Positions 1 to 9,224 are shown, counted from the first letter of the stretch. The stretch: 64,000 nt of DNA from Cutibacterium modestum (GCF_008326345.1 NZ_BJEN01000002.1:372001-436000), one strand, 5' to 3'. Numbers and translations are program-made. The notes: generated by a model from the sequence alone, not told the origin.

Positions 1-2
1 GC

Positions 3-2027
3 CTCGATGAGGTCACCACCACCACCTTGGCCAAGGCCCTCGAGAAGGCCCCGTTCGTCGTCACCAAGGTGGAGTCCAAGCCGTATACCCGCCGCCCCTA
101 CGCTCCCTTCCGCACCACGACCCTGCAACAGGAGGCAGGTCGCAAGCTTGGCTTCACTTCCCAGCGCACCATGTCGGTGGCCCAGAATCTCTACGAGGGT
201 GGCTACATCACTTACATGCGTACCGACTCGGTGGCCCTGTCCCAGGAAGCCATTCATGCTGCCCGTAGCCAGGCTGCCGAACTCTATGGTTCCGACCACA
301 TCCCGGACAAACCGCGTATCTACACCTCGAAGGTGAAAAACGCCCAAGAAGCCCACGAGGCCATCCGTCCTGCCGGTGAGCACTTCCGCACCCCCGCTGA
401 GACCGGCCTGACCGGCGACGAGTTCAAGCTTTACGAGCTGGTCTGGATGCGGACCCTCGCCTCCCAGATGGCCGATGCCAAGGGCGAGACTCTTTCAGTG
501 ATTATCGACGCCACTCCGGCCTCGCCGGTGAGCCTGCCCGACGGTGACGTCACCACCGTCACCTTCACCGCATCTGGGCGCACCATCACCTTCCACGGCT
601 TCCTGCGCGCTTACGTCGAGTCTGTCGACGAAGGAGCCTCCGATGACGCCCAGAAACGTCTGCCTCAGTTATCGCAGGGGCAGGACGTAGATCCGCGCGA
701 GGTGGCAGCCAACGGGCACGACACCCGCCCGCCGGCCCGCTACACCGAGCCCAGCTTGGTGGCGAAGCTGGAGGAGCTAGAGATCGGCCGCCCGTCGACC
801 TACGCGTCTATCATCCGCACTATCACCAGCCGCGACTACGTCTTTAAGAAAGGTTCGGCCTTGGTGCCGACCTGGCTCGCCTTTGCCGTCACAAGGTTGT
901 TAGAGGAGCACTTTTCCAACCTTGTCGACTACCAGTTTACCGCTGACATGGAGGAAACCCTCGACCAGATAGCCCGTGGCAATGCTGATCGGGTGGCAGT
1001 GCTTTCAGCCTTCTACTTCGGTCAGACGAAATCCGACGACGGTGACGTCCCAACCCCCACGGAGGGCCACGAGGGTCTGCACCAGCTCGTCACTGAGCTC
1101 GGCGACATCGACGCGCGTACGATCTGCACCTTCCCGCTCGAGGACTCTAGCGTCGTTGTCCGGGTGGGTCGCTACGGCACCTACGTCGAGGATTCCGGGG
1201 GCAACCGGGCCAACGTCGATGACGCTCTGCCCCCCGACGAGCTCACCGTCGAGGCCGCCAAGGAGCTGCTGGCAAGCCCGAACGGCCAGGATCGCGAGCT
1301 CGGTCTGGATCCGCACAGCCATCGCCCGATCGTGGCCCGTAGCGGTCGCTTCGGCCCTTACGTCACTGAGGCCCTTGACGACGACGAGGCCACTGAGATC
1401 GTCGAGACGACGACCAAGGACGGCAAGAAGCGTCGCACCAAGCGCAAGGTGAAGCCGCGCACCGCCAGCTTGTTCAGATCGATGAGCCTTGAGACTGTCA
1501 CCCTTGACGAGGCCCTCAAGCTGCTCTCGCTGCCCCGGGTGGTTGGGACGGCCGCCGATGGCACCGAGATCACGGCCCAGAATGGTCGCTACGGCCCATA
1601 TCTCAAGAAGGGAACCGACTCGCGCTCCTTAAGCAGTGAAGACGAGATCTTCTCCATCACCCTGGAGCAGGCTGAGGCTGTGTATGCCCAGCCCAAGCAG
1701 CGAGGCCGTGCCGCGGCTAAACCGCCGCTGCGCGAACTCGGTGAGGATCCGACATCGGGGCGCCCGATCGTCGTCAAAGATGGGCGTTTCGGCCCCTACG
1801 TCACTGACGGCCAGACCAACGCCACCCTCCGCAAGGGCGACTCGGTCAAGGACATCACCCCCGAGCGTGCCCAGGAATTGCTGGCCGAGAAGAGGGCTAA
1901 GAGCCCAACCACGAAGAAAACGACGAAGAAGACGACCGCTCGCAAGACCACCACCAAGAAGTCGACGGCGACCTCGAAGTCCGCGAAGAAGGCCAAGACG
2001 ATCGCAAAAACCTCGACGGAAGGCTGA
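3..2027 (+). CDS. topA: DNA topoisomerase I (type IA), 5'-truncated by window edge
   Basis: Relaxes negatively supercoiled DNA by transient single-strand cleavage. The frame is open from the first bases, so the N-terminal Toprim region lies outside the window; 674 codons remain. The active-site tyrosine is in GGYITYMRTDS (Tyr codon near 213), followed by the RPSTYASI region. After the core come several short C-terminal repeats with the pattern GRFGPY or GRYGPY (near 1150, 1340, 1580 and 1785). The protein ends in a Lys/Thr-rich basic tail (about the last 45 residues), typical of actinobacterial enzymes. The stop is followed one base later by the ATG of the next gene, suggesting cotranscription. 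Confidence 0.96.
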   Translation, partial: LDEVTTTTLAKALEKAPFVVTKVESKPYTRRPYAPFRTTTLQQEAGRKLGFTSQRTMSVAQNLYEGGYITYMRTDSVALSQEAIHAARSQAAELYGSDHIPDKPRIYTSKVKNAQEAHEAIRPAGEHFRTPAETGLTGDEFKLYELVWMRTLASQMADAKGETLSVIIDATPASPVSLPDGDVTTVTFTASGRTITFHGFLRAYVESVDEGASDDAQKRLPQLSQGQDVDPREVAANGHDTRPPARYTEPSLVAKLEELEIGRPSTYASIIRTITSRDYVFKKGSALVPTWLAFAVTRLLEEHFSNLVDYQFTADMEETLDQIARGNADRVAVLSAFYFGQTKSDDGDVPTPTEGHEGLHQLVTELGDIDARTICTFPLEDSSVVVRVGRYGTYVEDSGGNRANVDDALPPDELTVEAAKELLASPNGQDRELGLDPHSHRPIVARSGRFGPYVTEALDDDEATEIVETTTKDGKKRRTKRKVKPRTASLFRSMSLETVTLDEALKLLSLPRVVGTAADGTEITAQNGRYGPYLKKGTDSRSLSSEDEIFSITLEQAEAVYAQPKQRGRAAAKPPLRELGEDPTSGRPIVVKDGRFGPYVTDGQTNATLRKGDSVKDITPERAQELLAEKRAKSPTTKKTTKKTTARKTTTKKSTATSKSAKKAKTIAKTSTEG

Positions 2028-2028
2028 G

Positions 2029-3516
2029 ATGATGACGGCGGGGCGTTCGGGCAGCACCGAACCGTTGTACTTCGAATTGGCGTGGACGGCTGCTCGGCCG
2101 GTTCCAGTCGATCTACGCACTACCGTCGCGACTGTCGGAGCTTGTCGGACCATCGAGTGCGAGGTTACCTTGCTGGACTCGTCGGACCACCGGCTGCTGA
2201 GGTCAGGGATCGTTGTCGCCCACCGCGTCGTGGATGGGCTGGGGGAGTGGTACATGGACGCTCCCGAATGGTCCCCGTGGCTACCGGTGGCCCGGTCAGT
2301 AGCCCTCGACGCCGCCGGCGAACTGCCGGAAGACTTTGCCTGCCTGGCCCGTCCCTTCTTGCGCGGGGCGACCCTCTGCCCTGTCGCAGCCCTGTCCTGG
2401 GAGCGCAACGAGACGGTCTTGGAAGCCCCTAACTCCACTAAACTTGCCCTCATCCGCGACGACCGCATTGCTGTCGTCCAGTCAGGGGTGACAACATCGC
2501 GGGTTCGCGAGTTGACGATCATCCCACGACAGGGTCTCACTGAGGGTCAGCGGGAGTGGCTCACCCTCCGCATCCTGGCTCTTGGGGCTGTGCCAGTCTC
2601 CCGACATCCTTCAGTTTTGCGACGTCTCGGCCCGGGGGCTGGCGCGCTCACCGACTACCCGCGTCCGCTTCTTCGTGATGATGCCGGGGTACAGACGTGG
2701 GTATCGGCTCAGCTGGCCGGGCAATTGCGGGACGTTATCGAGGCCGATCTGGCAGCGCGTTGCCAGGGGATGGATTTAGGCCTCACCGAGACTAAGCGGA
2801 CGGAGCCGCGTGTTCTTCCGGAGTCCCCAGATCGCACTGGTCCTGTGGGGATGGGCTATGACCCGGTGACGGCGTCAGCCCCCAGTATCCACGACAGGAA
2901 TCACGGATCTATTCGGCCGGTTCAGAAGGCGATTCGGACGCTGTTGGAGGCCCTGGACGCAATGTCGGGTCTGCTCGATCAGGCCTGGGTTGGACGTGCC
3001 CAGAACTTGTGCTTGCGGGTGATGGATCTGAATCCCAGCCGCGTCAGCATTCATAACCTTTCTCGGGAGTATTACCAGTTACTCGAGGAGGTCACGGCGG
3101 CGGTGCGGTCCCCGCGTCTCACTGTTGATCCTGATCAACCTGCTCGTCCTACCATGAAGTGCATGCTTCGAGAGTCGGTCGCTGATGCAGTGGCCAAGTG
3201 TGATGACGTAAAGGGTTTGCAGGGATGGTCGACAGCTGAGGTTGCAGTTCGTCACGCCGCAGCGGTCGCCGGAATCCTCGACACTGGTCGCGCCGGTAAG
3301 GTGGCCAAGCGGCTGCGACCCGTTGTCAAGGAGATAGCGCGGACTAAGCGCAGGGTAACTGAGGTTGTTGACGTCTCGGAGATGTCTCCTCAGGAAGCTT
3401 TTGATGCGGGCCGCGAGGTAGAACGTGCCTGGGCATCGTTGTCTGTGGCCCGACAGTCGTTTAGGGAGGACTGGCCACAGCATCGCCGCAAGATTCTTAA
3501 GGCTATCCATGACTGA
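2029..3516 (+). CDS. Conserved hypothetical protein between topA and tmk
   Basis: A 495-residue cytoplasmic protein I do not recognise. ATG at 2029 lies one base after the topA stop, and its stop (3514-3516) overlaps the tmk start, so it sits in the topA-tmk-holB transcription unit. There is no signal peptide or clear membrane segment. The N-terminal 230 residues look like a beta-rich domain (many alternating hydrophobic stretches). The C-terminal half (from about residue 300) is helical and rich in Arg/Lys pairs. The two-part architecture faintly recalls CYTH plus CHAD proteins, but I cannot see the ExExK signature, so no function is assigned. Confidence 0.8.
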   Translation: MMTAGRSGSTEPLYFELAWTAARPVPVDLRTTVATVGACRTIECEVTLLDSSDHRLLRSGIVVAHRVVDGLGEWYMDAPEWSPWLPVARSVALDAAGELPEDFACLARPFLRGATLCPVAALSWERNETVLEAPNSTKLALIRDDRIAVVQSGVTTSRVRELTIIPRQGLTEGQREWLTLRILALGAVPVSRHPSVLRRLGPGAGALTDYPRPLLRDDAGVQTWVSAQLAGQLRDVIEADLAARCQGMDLGLTETKRTEPRVLPESPDRTGPVGMGYDPVTASAPSIHDRNHGSIRPVQKAIRTLLEALDAMSGLLDQAWVGRAQNLCLRVMDLNPSRVSIHNLSREYYQLLEEVTAAVRSPRLTVDPDQPARPTMKCMLRESVADAVAKCDDVKGLQGWSTAEVAVRHAAAVAGILDTGRAGKVAKRLRPVVKEIARTKRRVTEVVDVSEMSPQEAFDAGREVERAWASLSVARQSFREDWPQHRRKILKAIHD

Positions 3517-4156
3517 CCGGCAGACAATGACCGGCTGTGATCTGGGCGGAGTATTCGTTGTTCTCGAGGGCGGGGACGGTGCTGGTAAGACGACCCAGTC
3601 CCGACTGCTTGACCAGTGGTTGACGGCCGAGGGAGTCCCCCACCTGATGACTCGTGAGCCCGGAGATTCCTGGCTTGGACAGCGGATCCGCGAACTAGTG
3701 CTTTCTCCTGATTCGGGACCGATCTGCTCGCGCGCCGAGGCGTTGCTGTACAACGCCGACAAGGCCCAACACGTTGATGAGGTTGTCATTCCGGCCCTGC
3801 GAGAGGGCAGGGTCGTCGTCTGTGACCGTTACGTTGATTCGACTATCGCCTATCAGGGGGCTGGTAGGGTCCTCGACCCTAACGAGGTCGCCCAGCTCGC
3901 AAGCTGGGCGACGGTCGGCCTGGTACCTGATGTGACCGTTCTGCTCGACGTCGACCCCTGCGAAGGTACTGCCAAGATCGCCGCCAAGGATCGTCTGGAA
4001 GCTGCTGGTGACGAGTTTCACCTTCGGGTGCGTCAGCATTTCCTTAGCCTCGCTGCGGCCCACCCACAGCGATACCTCGTGCTCAACGCGCGGAAGACTC
4101 GCGAGGAGATCAGCGAAGCCATCTGTCACCGGGTAGCTGGTCTACTCAACCGGTGA
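3509..4156 (+). CDS. tmk: dTMP kinase (thymidylate kinase)
   Basis: Phosphorylates dTMP to dTDP in dTTP synthesis. It is 215 residues, the usual size. A P-loop GGDGAGKTTQ lies near residue 19, the DRYVDSTIAYQGAGR segment (DR(Y/H) motif) near residue 107, and a lid-like region RLEAAGDEFHLRV near 165. ATG at 3509 overlaps the previous stop; ATG 3527 is an alternative. An upstream extension of the frame lies inside the preceding gene and is not needed. The last 93 bases of the gene are part of a 336-bp tandem duplication, but this first copy of tmk is complete. Confidence 0.95.
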   Translation: MTDRQTMTGCDLGGVFVVLEGGDGAGKTTQSRLLDQWLTAEGVPHLMTREPGDSWLGQRIRELVLSPDSGPICSRAEALLYNADKAQHVDEVVIPALREGRVVVCDRYVDSTIAYQGAGRVLDPNEVAQLASWATVGLVPDVTVLLDVDPCEGTAKIAAKDRLEAAGDEFHLRVRQHFLSLAAAHPQRYLVLNARKTREEISEAICHRVAGLLNR

Positions 4157-4399
4157 GGAATCAACTTGTTGCAGTGTCGGGCTGATCTGCAACGATGATG
4201 GTGTGAGTGATGTGTTGACCGGCGTGTGGGCCGAGCTCGTGGGCCAAGAGAAGGCTGTCGAGGTGCTACGTCGTGCCGTCGAGTCACAGCCGAAGCGCTC
4301 CTCCCATGCCATGAGTCACGCATGGCTCATTACGGGCCCGCCCGGATCGGGTCGGTCGAATGCCGCGAAGTCCTTTGCAGCTGCCCTACAATGCGTCGA
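4064..4399 (+). repeat. Tandem duplication, unit 1 (336 bp)
   Basis: This unit and the one starting at 4400 look identical base for base over 336 bp. The unit holds the last 93 bp of tmk, the tmk-holB spacer and about 197 bp of holB. The same four bases CCAC occur at 4064, 4400 and 4736, so the junction lies in 4-bp microhomology. The left flank (tmk) and right flank (rest of holB) each join a complete gene, so both essential genes survive. Confidence 0.95.
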
Positions 4400-4472
4400 C
4401 CACAGCGATACCTCGTGCTCAACGCGCGGAAGACTCGCGAGGAGATCAGCGAAGCCATCTGTCACCGGGTAG
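4203..4472 (+). pseudogene. Truncated duplicate of holB 5' end
   Basis: GTG at 4203 starts a copy of the delta-prime N-terminus, identical to the intact gene for about 66 codons, including the P-loop-like GPPGSGRSN. It then runs out of frame into the duplicated tmk tail and stops at 4472 (89 codons). It has lost the Cys4 zinc site and all downstream domains, so it cannot be a working clamp-loader subunit. It has the same upstream sequence as the intact copy and could be translated. Confidence 0.85.
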
Positions 4473-4735
4473 CTGGTCTACTCAACCGGTGAGGAATCAA
4501 CTTGTTGCAGTGTCGGGCTGATCTGCAACGATGATGGTGTGAGTGATGTGTTGACCGGCGTGTGGGCCGAGCTCGTGGGCCAAGAGAAGGCTGTCGAGGT
4601 GCTACGTCGTGCCGTCGAGTCACAGCCGAAGCGCTCCTCCCATGCCATGAGTCACGCATGGCTCATTACGGGCCCGCCCGGATCGGGTCGGTCGAATGCC
4701 GCGAAGTCCTTTGCAGCTGCCCTACAATGCGTCGA
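4400..4735 (+). repeat. Tandem duplication, unit 2 (336 bp)
   Basis: Second copy. Its first part (4400-4492) is an orphan tmk tail ending in the tmk stop, with no start of its own. Its second part carries the spacer and start of the intact holB at 4539. The lack of divergence between copies means the event is recent, or that it is an assembly artefact. Confidence 0.95.
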
Positions 4736-5744
4736 CCACGGATGCGGCCGGTGCAATGCGTGTCGAACCGCCTTGTCGGGAGCCCATCCAGACGTGACTT
4801 TAGTGCGTACCGAGGCACTGTCTATCGGCGTCGACGAGGTGCGCGAACTGGTCCGTCGAGCGGCGATGAATCCGGTCCATGGGCGTCACCAGGTTGTCGT
4901 CGTCGAAGATGCCGACCGCATCACTGAACGCGGGGGTGACGCCCTGCTCAAAGCCATCGAGGAGCCTGCGCCGAAAACCGTCTGGCTGCTGTGTGCCCCT
5001 ACTCCCGAGGACGTCATCGTTACAATCAGGTCGAGGTGTCGGCGCCTCCATTTGGCTACGCCGCGTGACGAGGCTGTGGCAGATTTGCTCACCTGCCGTG
5101 ACGGCATTGCCCCGGAAGTCGCTGCTGAAGCTGTTCGCGCTGGTCAAGGTCACATTGGACGGGCGCGGCGCCTGGCCTGGGACGAGGAGGCTCGCACTCG
5201 ACGCAACGCTATCGGTGAGCTCCCCACTCGGTTGCGGAGCTTGGGGGACTGTCTGCAAGCAGCCGAAGACCTCGTCACTCAGGCTCGTGAGGAAGCCGCA
5301 GCTGCTACCGCCGAGGTTGATGCGGCCGAGCGGGCCGACCTGGAGAAGGCCTTGGGATTTGGTTCCTCTGGTGCTCGACCGCGCAATGCTCAAGCTGCTA
5401 TCCGGGACCTTGAAAAACAGCAATCCGCGCGGTTGAAACGGTTACAGCGCGACGCCTTGGACCGCGTATTAACCGAGTTGACGGCCTACCATCGTGACGT
5501 GTTGGCTATCCAAATCGGAGCGGTGCGTCTTGAGGAGAACGCATTACGAGGAGCTCGCCTTGTCAATTCGGGCTGGTCGGCGTCGCTTCATCGGGTCGCA
5601 GATTCGCAGAATCCTGAACACACCGTTGCCACAATCGATGCGATCCTGGAGGCGCGCAAGAGCCTGGAACATGGCGTGGCCCCGTTGCTCGTGATGGAAA
5701 CCCTCCTGATTGCCATGACCGGAGCAGACCATGCACGGTGGTGA
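4539..5744 (+). CDS. holB: DNA polymerase III subunit delta' (clamp loader)
   Basis: Part of the clamp-loader complex that opens the beta clamp. It is 401 residues from GTG 4539. The P-loop is GPPGSGRSN (residues 45-53), with Arg in place of the catalytic Lys, as expected for a subunit that does not hydrolyse ATP. A zinc module with Cys64, Cys69, Cys72 and Cys75 follows. The AAA+ core continues with VVVEDADRIT and a sensor-like TIRSRCRR. Residues about 230-300 carry an Ala/Glu/Arg-rich helical insertion. It follows tmk, a common actinobacterial order, and its first 197 bp are duplicated upstream. Confidence 0.93.
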   Translation: MSDVLTGVWAELVGQEKAVEVLRRAVESQPKRSSHAMSHAWLITGPPGSGRSNAAKSFAAALQCVDHGCGRCNACRTALSGAHPDVTLVRTEALSIGVDEVRELVRRAAMNPVHGRHQVVVVEDADRITERGGDALLKAIEEPAPKTVWLLCAPTPEDVIVTIRSRCRRLHLATPRDEAVADLLTCRDGIAPEVAAEAVRAGQGHIGRARRLAWDEEARTRRNAIGELPTRLRSLGDCLQAAEDLVTQAREEAAAATAEVDAAERADLEKALGFGSSGARPRNAQAAIRDLEKQQSARLKRLQRDALDRVLTELTAYHRDVLAIQIGAVRLEENALRGARLVNSGWSASLHRVADSQNPEHTVATIDAILEARKSLEHGVAPLLVMETLLIAMTGADHARW

Positions 5745-5875
5745 ATCCCCCTGCCAAGGCATGACGAAGTGAATAACAACGGTGTGTTGCGCCGCTGGGG
5801 CAGCGAGTTTCGTGGCACAGTGTGAATGTGCCGTGCCGTATCCTCGGTGCGGTCCCCAAGTCGTGAGGATTGAGC

Positions 5876-6688
5876 GTGAGCAAGGCGATCAAGAGGACTG
5901 CAGCGGACTCCACCGACGCCGAGACCACCCGGGTCATCCGGACGGGGGCCTCCCGCGTGGATGCCGATGCCAACCCCACTGAAGTCATCAAGCCCAGTGA
6001 TTCGGCGGACTCGGAGCGCACCAGTGTCATTGACGACAACGTTTTCCGTCCTGGCTCCGAGACGACTCGCGTTGTGGACGATCGCGAGTTTGAGGAGGAG
6101 CGCCGCCGTCGCGAACTGGCCGAGCAGCGTGCCCGTGAGCGTGCTGACCGTCAGGCCATCGAGGCCGAGCGTCAGCGTCGTGCCGCCCATGCCGCGCCCG
6201 AGCCGGATCCGGAGCCGATTGCTGAACCAGCCCCCAAGCGCACCACCGACAAGGCCGTGGCATCCCTAGGCCTGTTCCTGTTCCGCCTCGTCGTAGGCGC
6301 GATTCTTGGGGTTCACGGATTCCAGCACCTCACCCAGCGAGACCTCACCTTGCGCGCGGTGCAGACCCTTCCTCTGCCCAGCGGATACGCCCAGACCGGC
6401 GTGTGGGTGTTGGGTATCTGCGAGTGCATTGCCGCGGTGTGCATCATCCTTGGCTTGTTTACCCGCGTCGCGGGAGTCGGCGTCATCGCGATCATGGTGC
6501 TGGCGTTGACCTTCATCTTCTGGGGCAATTTTGCCATCTTCAAGACAATGGGCTTTAAGGGAGAGCTGGAGCTGTTGCTGGCTGGATGCGGCGTGCTGTT
6601 GCTCTTCCTAGGGGGCGGCGGATGGTCTATTGACGCCGCCTACCGGCGTAGCCGTGCCGCTGCCAAGGCAGAGGAGGTCGGCTACTGA
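5876..6688 (+). CDS. DoxX-family membrane protein with long acidic/basic N-terminal tail
   Basis: The C-terminal 150 residues form a DoxX-like unit with about four membrane helices (FLFRLVVGAILGVHGFQHL onward; then LGICECIAAVCIILGLF and a third and fourth segment). DoxX proteins are small redox or quinone-linked membrane proteins of uncertain role. The first 120 residues are charged and soluble, with four Thr-centred repeats (TTRVI, PTEVI, RTSVI, TTRVV) followed by a highly charged Glu/Arg-rich helix. GTG 5876 is preferred because GTGAGGA lies 7 bases upstream; TTG 5870 is in frame. The next gene is translationally coupled. Confidence 0.85.
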   Translation: MSKAIKRTAADSTDAETTRVIRTGASRVDADANPTEVIKPSDSADSERTSVIDDNVFRPGSETTRVVDDREFEEERRRRELAEQRARERADRQAIEAERQRRAAHAAPEPDPEPIAEPAPKRTTDKAVASLGLFLFRLVVGAILGVHGFQHLTQRDLTLRAVQTLPLPSGYAQTGVWVLGICECIAAVCIILGLFTRVAGVGVIAIMVLALTFIFWGNFAIFKTMGFKGELELLLAGCGVLLLFLGGGGWSIDAAYRRSRAAAKAEEVGY

Positions 6689-7416
6689 GCCGAGTCGCAG
6701 CGGTCGCCTTCCGCGAATACGGTCAACTTTTCCACCTCGACGTCGGGGCCCTCGACGTCGAGGTGGGTTCATGGTTGCTGTATCCCACCCCAGACGGGCC
6801 ACTGGTATGCCGGTGCGTGTGGGGTCCTGAAGAAGTCGATCTCGACGGGGCGTTACCGAGGTGTCCCGGGACGGCCGACGATGCCGCGGTTGCCGCTGCA
6901 GCGCATAATCGACGCACCCGAACTGAGATCTTCGAAACCGCTCGGCGCACCGTCGAGGATGTGGGAGTCGACATGGAGGTATTGGCGATCGACCTTGTCG
7001 AGTCCGGCGATAGCCGTCTCATCGCGGTGTATTTCCGTGCCCCACACCGAGTGGAGTTTGCCGCCATCGTTGAGCCCCTCGCCCGGCGGCTACGCGCCAG
7101 AATCGACCTGCGTCAGCTTCGTGGCCGCGATACGGCTCGGGTCGTCGGTGGTGTCGGAGTGTGCGGTCATCCGCTGTGCTGTTCGACCTTCCTGCCCGAG
7201 CCGTTGCTGGTGCCTAATCGCCTTGTCAGCGAGCAAGGGATGGCTGCTAACCCCTTGGCAGTGACCGGCGCATGCGGCAAACTCATGTGCTGCCTGCGCT
7301 ACGAGTCGCCTTATTACGCTGACTTCGAGGCTGTCCTCGGAGAGGCCAGCGTCCCGGATGGCCCGGGATGCCCGCTGGCGTCGGCGTGTTCTCACAGGCG
7401 GCACCAGGAGCACTAA
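6685..7416 (+). CDS. RicT/PSP1-family protein, probable CTG start
   Basis: A PSP1-domain protein of the RicT (YaaT) type, which in Bacillus acts with RicA and RicF in RNA processing; in actinobacteria the role is open. The family's Cys-rich core is clear: GVCGHPLCCSTFL near residue 165 and ACGKLMCCLRYE near 200. Homologous N-termini begin with a VxFRxxG strand, found here as VAAVAFREYGQ only if translation starts at CTG 6685. A GAGGAGG at 6671-6677 sits 7 bases upstream of it. The first ordinary start in frame (GTG 6763) would delete that strand. The CTG overlaps the stop of the DoxX gene. Confidence 0.8.
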   Translation: MSRVAAVAFREYGQLFHLDVGALDVEVGSWLLYPTPDGPLVCRCVWGPEEVDLDGALPRCPGTADDAAVAAAAHNRRTRTEIFETARRTVEDVGVDMEVLAIDLVESGDSRLIAVYFRAPHRVEFAAIVEPLARRLRARIDLRQLRGRDTARVVGGVGVCGHPLCCSTFLPEPLLVPNRLVSEQGMAANPLAVTGACGKLMCCLRYESPYYADFEAVLGEASVPDGPGCPLASACSHRRHQEH

Positions 7417-7440
7417 GACGCCTGACCCGGGAGGGACTCA

Positions 7441-9126
7441 ATGACACGACACGATTCGCGACGACGGATGATTGCCGCAGCCTTGGTTGCTAGCTCCCTG
7501 TTCGCCGTCACCGCATGTACCGCCGGGGAAGCTGAGCCTACCCAGTCGGCTTCGGCGAGTCGGCAGCCTGCGGCGGATAAACCAAGCGCTTCGCCATCGG
7601 TGACAGCTTCGATCGCACCTGCCCAGGGTAAGGCTGATGCCAATCCGCCGGTAGCCTTCTTTGACCCGAAAGCGCACGCTTTCATGGAGGGCCCGCAGAG
7701 CCCTGATCGGCAGACCATGCACCCAGCTGGGGACAACAAACTCTTTAGTAAGGCACCTGCGGGTAAAGGAATGAAGCGGTACCTGTCGCGCAAGATTTCG
7801 TGGCACAGGTGCGGAGAGTTCCAGTGCTCAGACATCCCGGTGCCGTTGGACTGGGATGACCCGGATGGTCCAGCACTCACCTTGGCACTCAAGCGCAAAT
7901 CGGCCAAAGGCGCTGCCAAGAAGGCCACCCTCTTCATCAATCCTGGAGGCCCGGGGGGTTCCGGCCAGGAAATGGTGGATTCCTTCCAGTCATCAGCCTT
8001 CCCCGGCCATGACGTCATTGGGTGGGATCTGCGCGGTACGGGGGCGTCGACTCACGTCGACTGCGGCCCGGCGAAGACGATGGATAACCTGTTCAACCTG
8101 GATGCATCCCCCGACGACGAGGCCGAGTGGAATGCGCTTATCCGCGGCACCAGGAATTTTGCGCGTAATTGCCGAGCGCACTCGGGACGGCTGCTGGACC
8201 ACGTTTCGACGATCGACACCGCTCGTGACCTCGACTACTTGAGGTATCTGGTGGGCGATAAAAAGCTCGATTACCTCGGCATCTCGTATGGCACATTCCT
8301 CGGAGCTACATACGCCGAGCTGTATCCTGGTCGGGTCGGACGCATGGTGCTGGACTCGACGGTGAACATCACGAATCACGACACCGTCAGCCAGGTGGTT
8401 GGATTCGATCGAGCATTTGGTGATTTCGCGAAGTGGTGTGCCAAACGGGGAAAGCAGTGCGCATTGGGAACGAGCGAGGCGCAGATTCGCAAAGCAACGT
8501 TGAATTTCTTAAACCGTCTCGATGCACACCCCTTGAAGGTTGATGGTCGAGAGCTGACGCAGAGCCTGGCGGCCACCGGCATCGCTTTGTTCCTGTATTC
8601 GGGCAAGCAGGCCTACTCGTATCTGACTGCTGCCCTCGTCGGAGCCATGAAGGATGGCAATGGCGGCTATCTATTGACGGCTTCCGATTACCTCAACGGC
8701 CGCGGAAAAGACGGTCAATGGGAGACGATCGCTTCGGCGTTTCCCGCAATCTCCTGCCTCGACCAAGCGGATTTTGGTCTGAAGCACGCGCGTCAAGAGT
8801 GGTCTAAAGAGGTCGCCAAGGCCCCGACATTAGGTAAAGCTTTGGGAGCAACGCCGACCTGTGAGGTATGGACGGCCCGCCCGGCCCGGCAGCTGTACCT
8901 GACTGCTCGGGGTGCAGCTCCGATTCTTGTGCTGGGTGCTACCGGTGACCCTGCGACCCCTTATGAGCAGGCCCAATGGATGGCTGACCAGCTGAAGTCT
9001 GGCGTGTTGTTGACGTGGCGAGGATCCGGCCACTCCGCGTGGGAACTGGGTAACCAATGTGTCAAGAAGGCTGTTGAAGGGTACGTTAATGATGGAAAAA
9101 TCCCCGAGGACAACACGGTGTGCTAA
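7441..9126 (+). CDS. Secreted lipoprotein alpha/beta-hydrolase (tripeptidyl aminopeptidase-like)
   Basis: 561 residues. It starts with a signal peptide and lipobox FAVTAC, then a Ser/Ala/Pro-rich linker to about residue 115, so it is an exported lipid-anchored enzyme. The hydrolase core has the nucleophile elbow GISYG (Ser282), acid Asp503 in GDPATP and His531 in GSGHSAWE. The oxyanion segment NPGGPGGSG lies near residue 163. This matches the TAP-type serine aminopeptidases (alpha/beta-hydrolase plus C-terminal TAP domain), which release N-terminal peptides outside the cell. ATG 7441 has GGGAGGG just upstream. Confidence 0.9.
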   Translation: MTRHDSRRRMIAAALVASSLFAVTACTAGEAEPTQSASASRQPAADKPSASPSVTASIAPAQGKADANPPVAFFDPKAHAFMEGPQSPDRQTMHPAGDNKLFSKAPAGKGMKRYLSRKISWHRCGEFQCSDIPVPLDWDDPDGPALTLALKRKSAKGAAKKATLFINPGGPGGSGQEMVDSFQSSAFPGHDVIGWDLRGTGASTHVDCGPAKTMDNLFNLDASPDDEAEWNALIRGTRNFARNCRAHSGRLLDHVSTIDTARDLDYLRYLVGDKKLDYLGISYGTFLGATYAELYPGRVGRMVLDSTVNITNHDTVSQVVGFDRAFGDFAKWCAKRGKQCALGTSEAQIRKATLNFLNRLDAHPLKVDGRELTQSLAATGIALFLYSGKQAYSYLTAALVGAMKDGNGGYLLTASDYLNGRGKDGQWETIASAFPAISCLDQADFGLKHARQEWSKEVAKAPTLGKALGATPTCEVWTARPARQLYLTARGAAPILVLGATGDPATPYEQAQWMADQLKSGVLLTWRGSGHSAWELGNQCVKKAVEGYVNDGKIPEDNTVC

Positions 9127-9224
9127 ATGCAGCTTGCCCTGAGTGATGGGGGCGTGAATCATGCGCGAGCGTCGAGAGGTTTGGGAGGCGTCGTTACCCT
9201 TGTCGTCGTGGGGAGGGATTGCTC

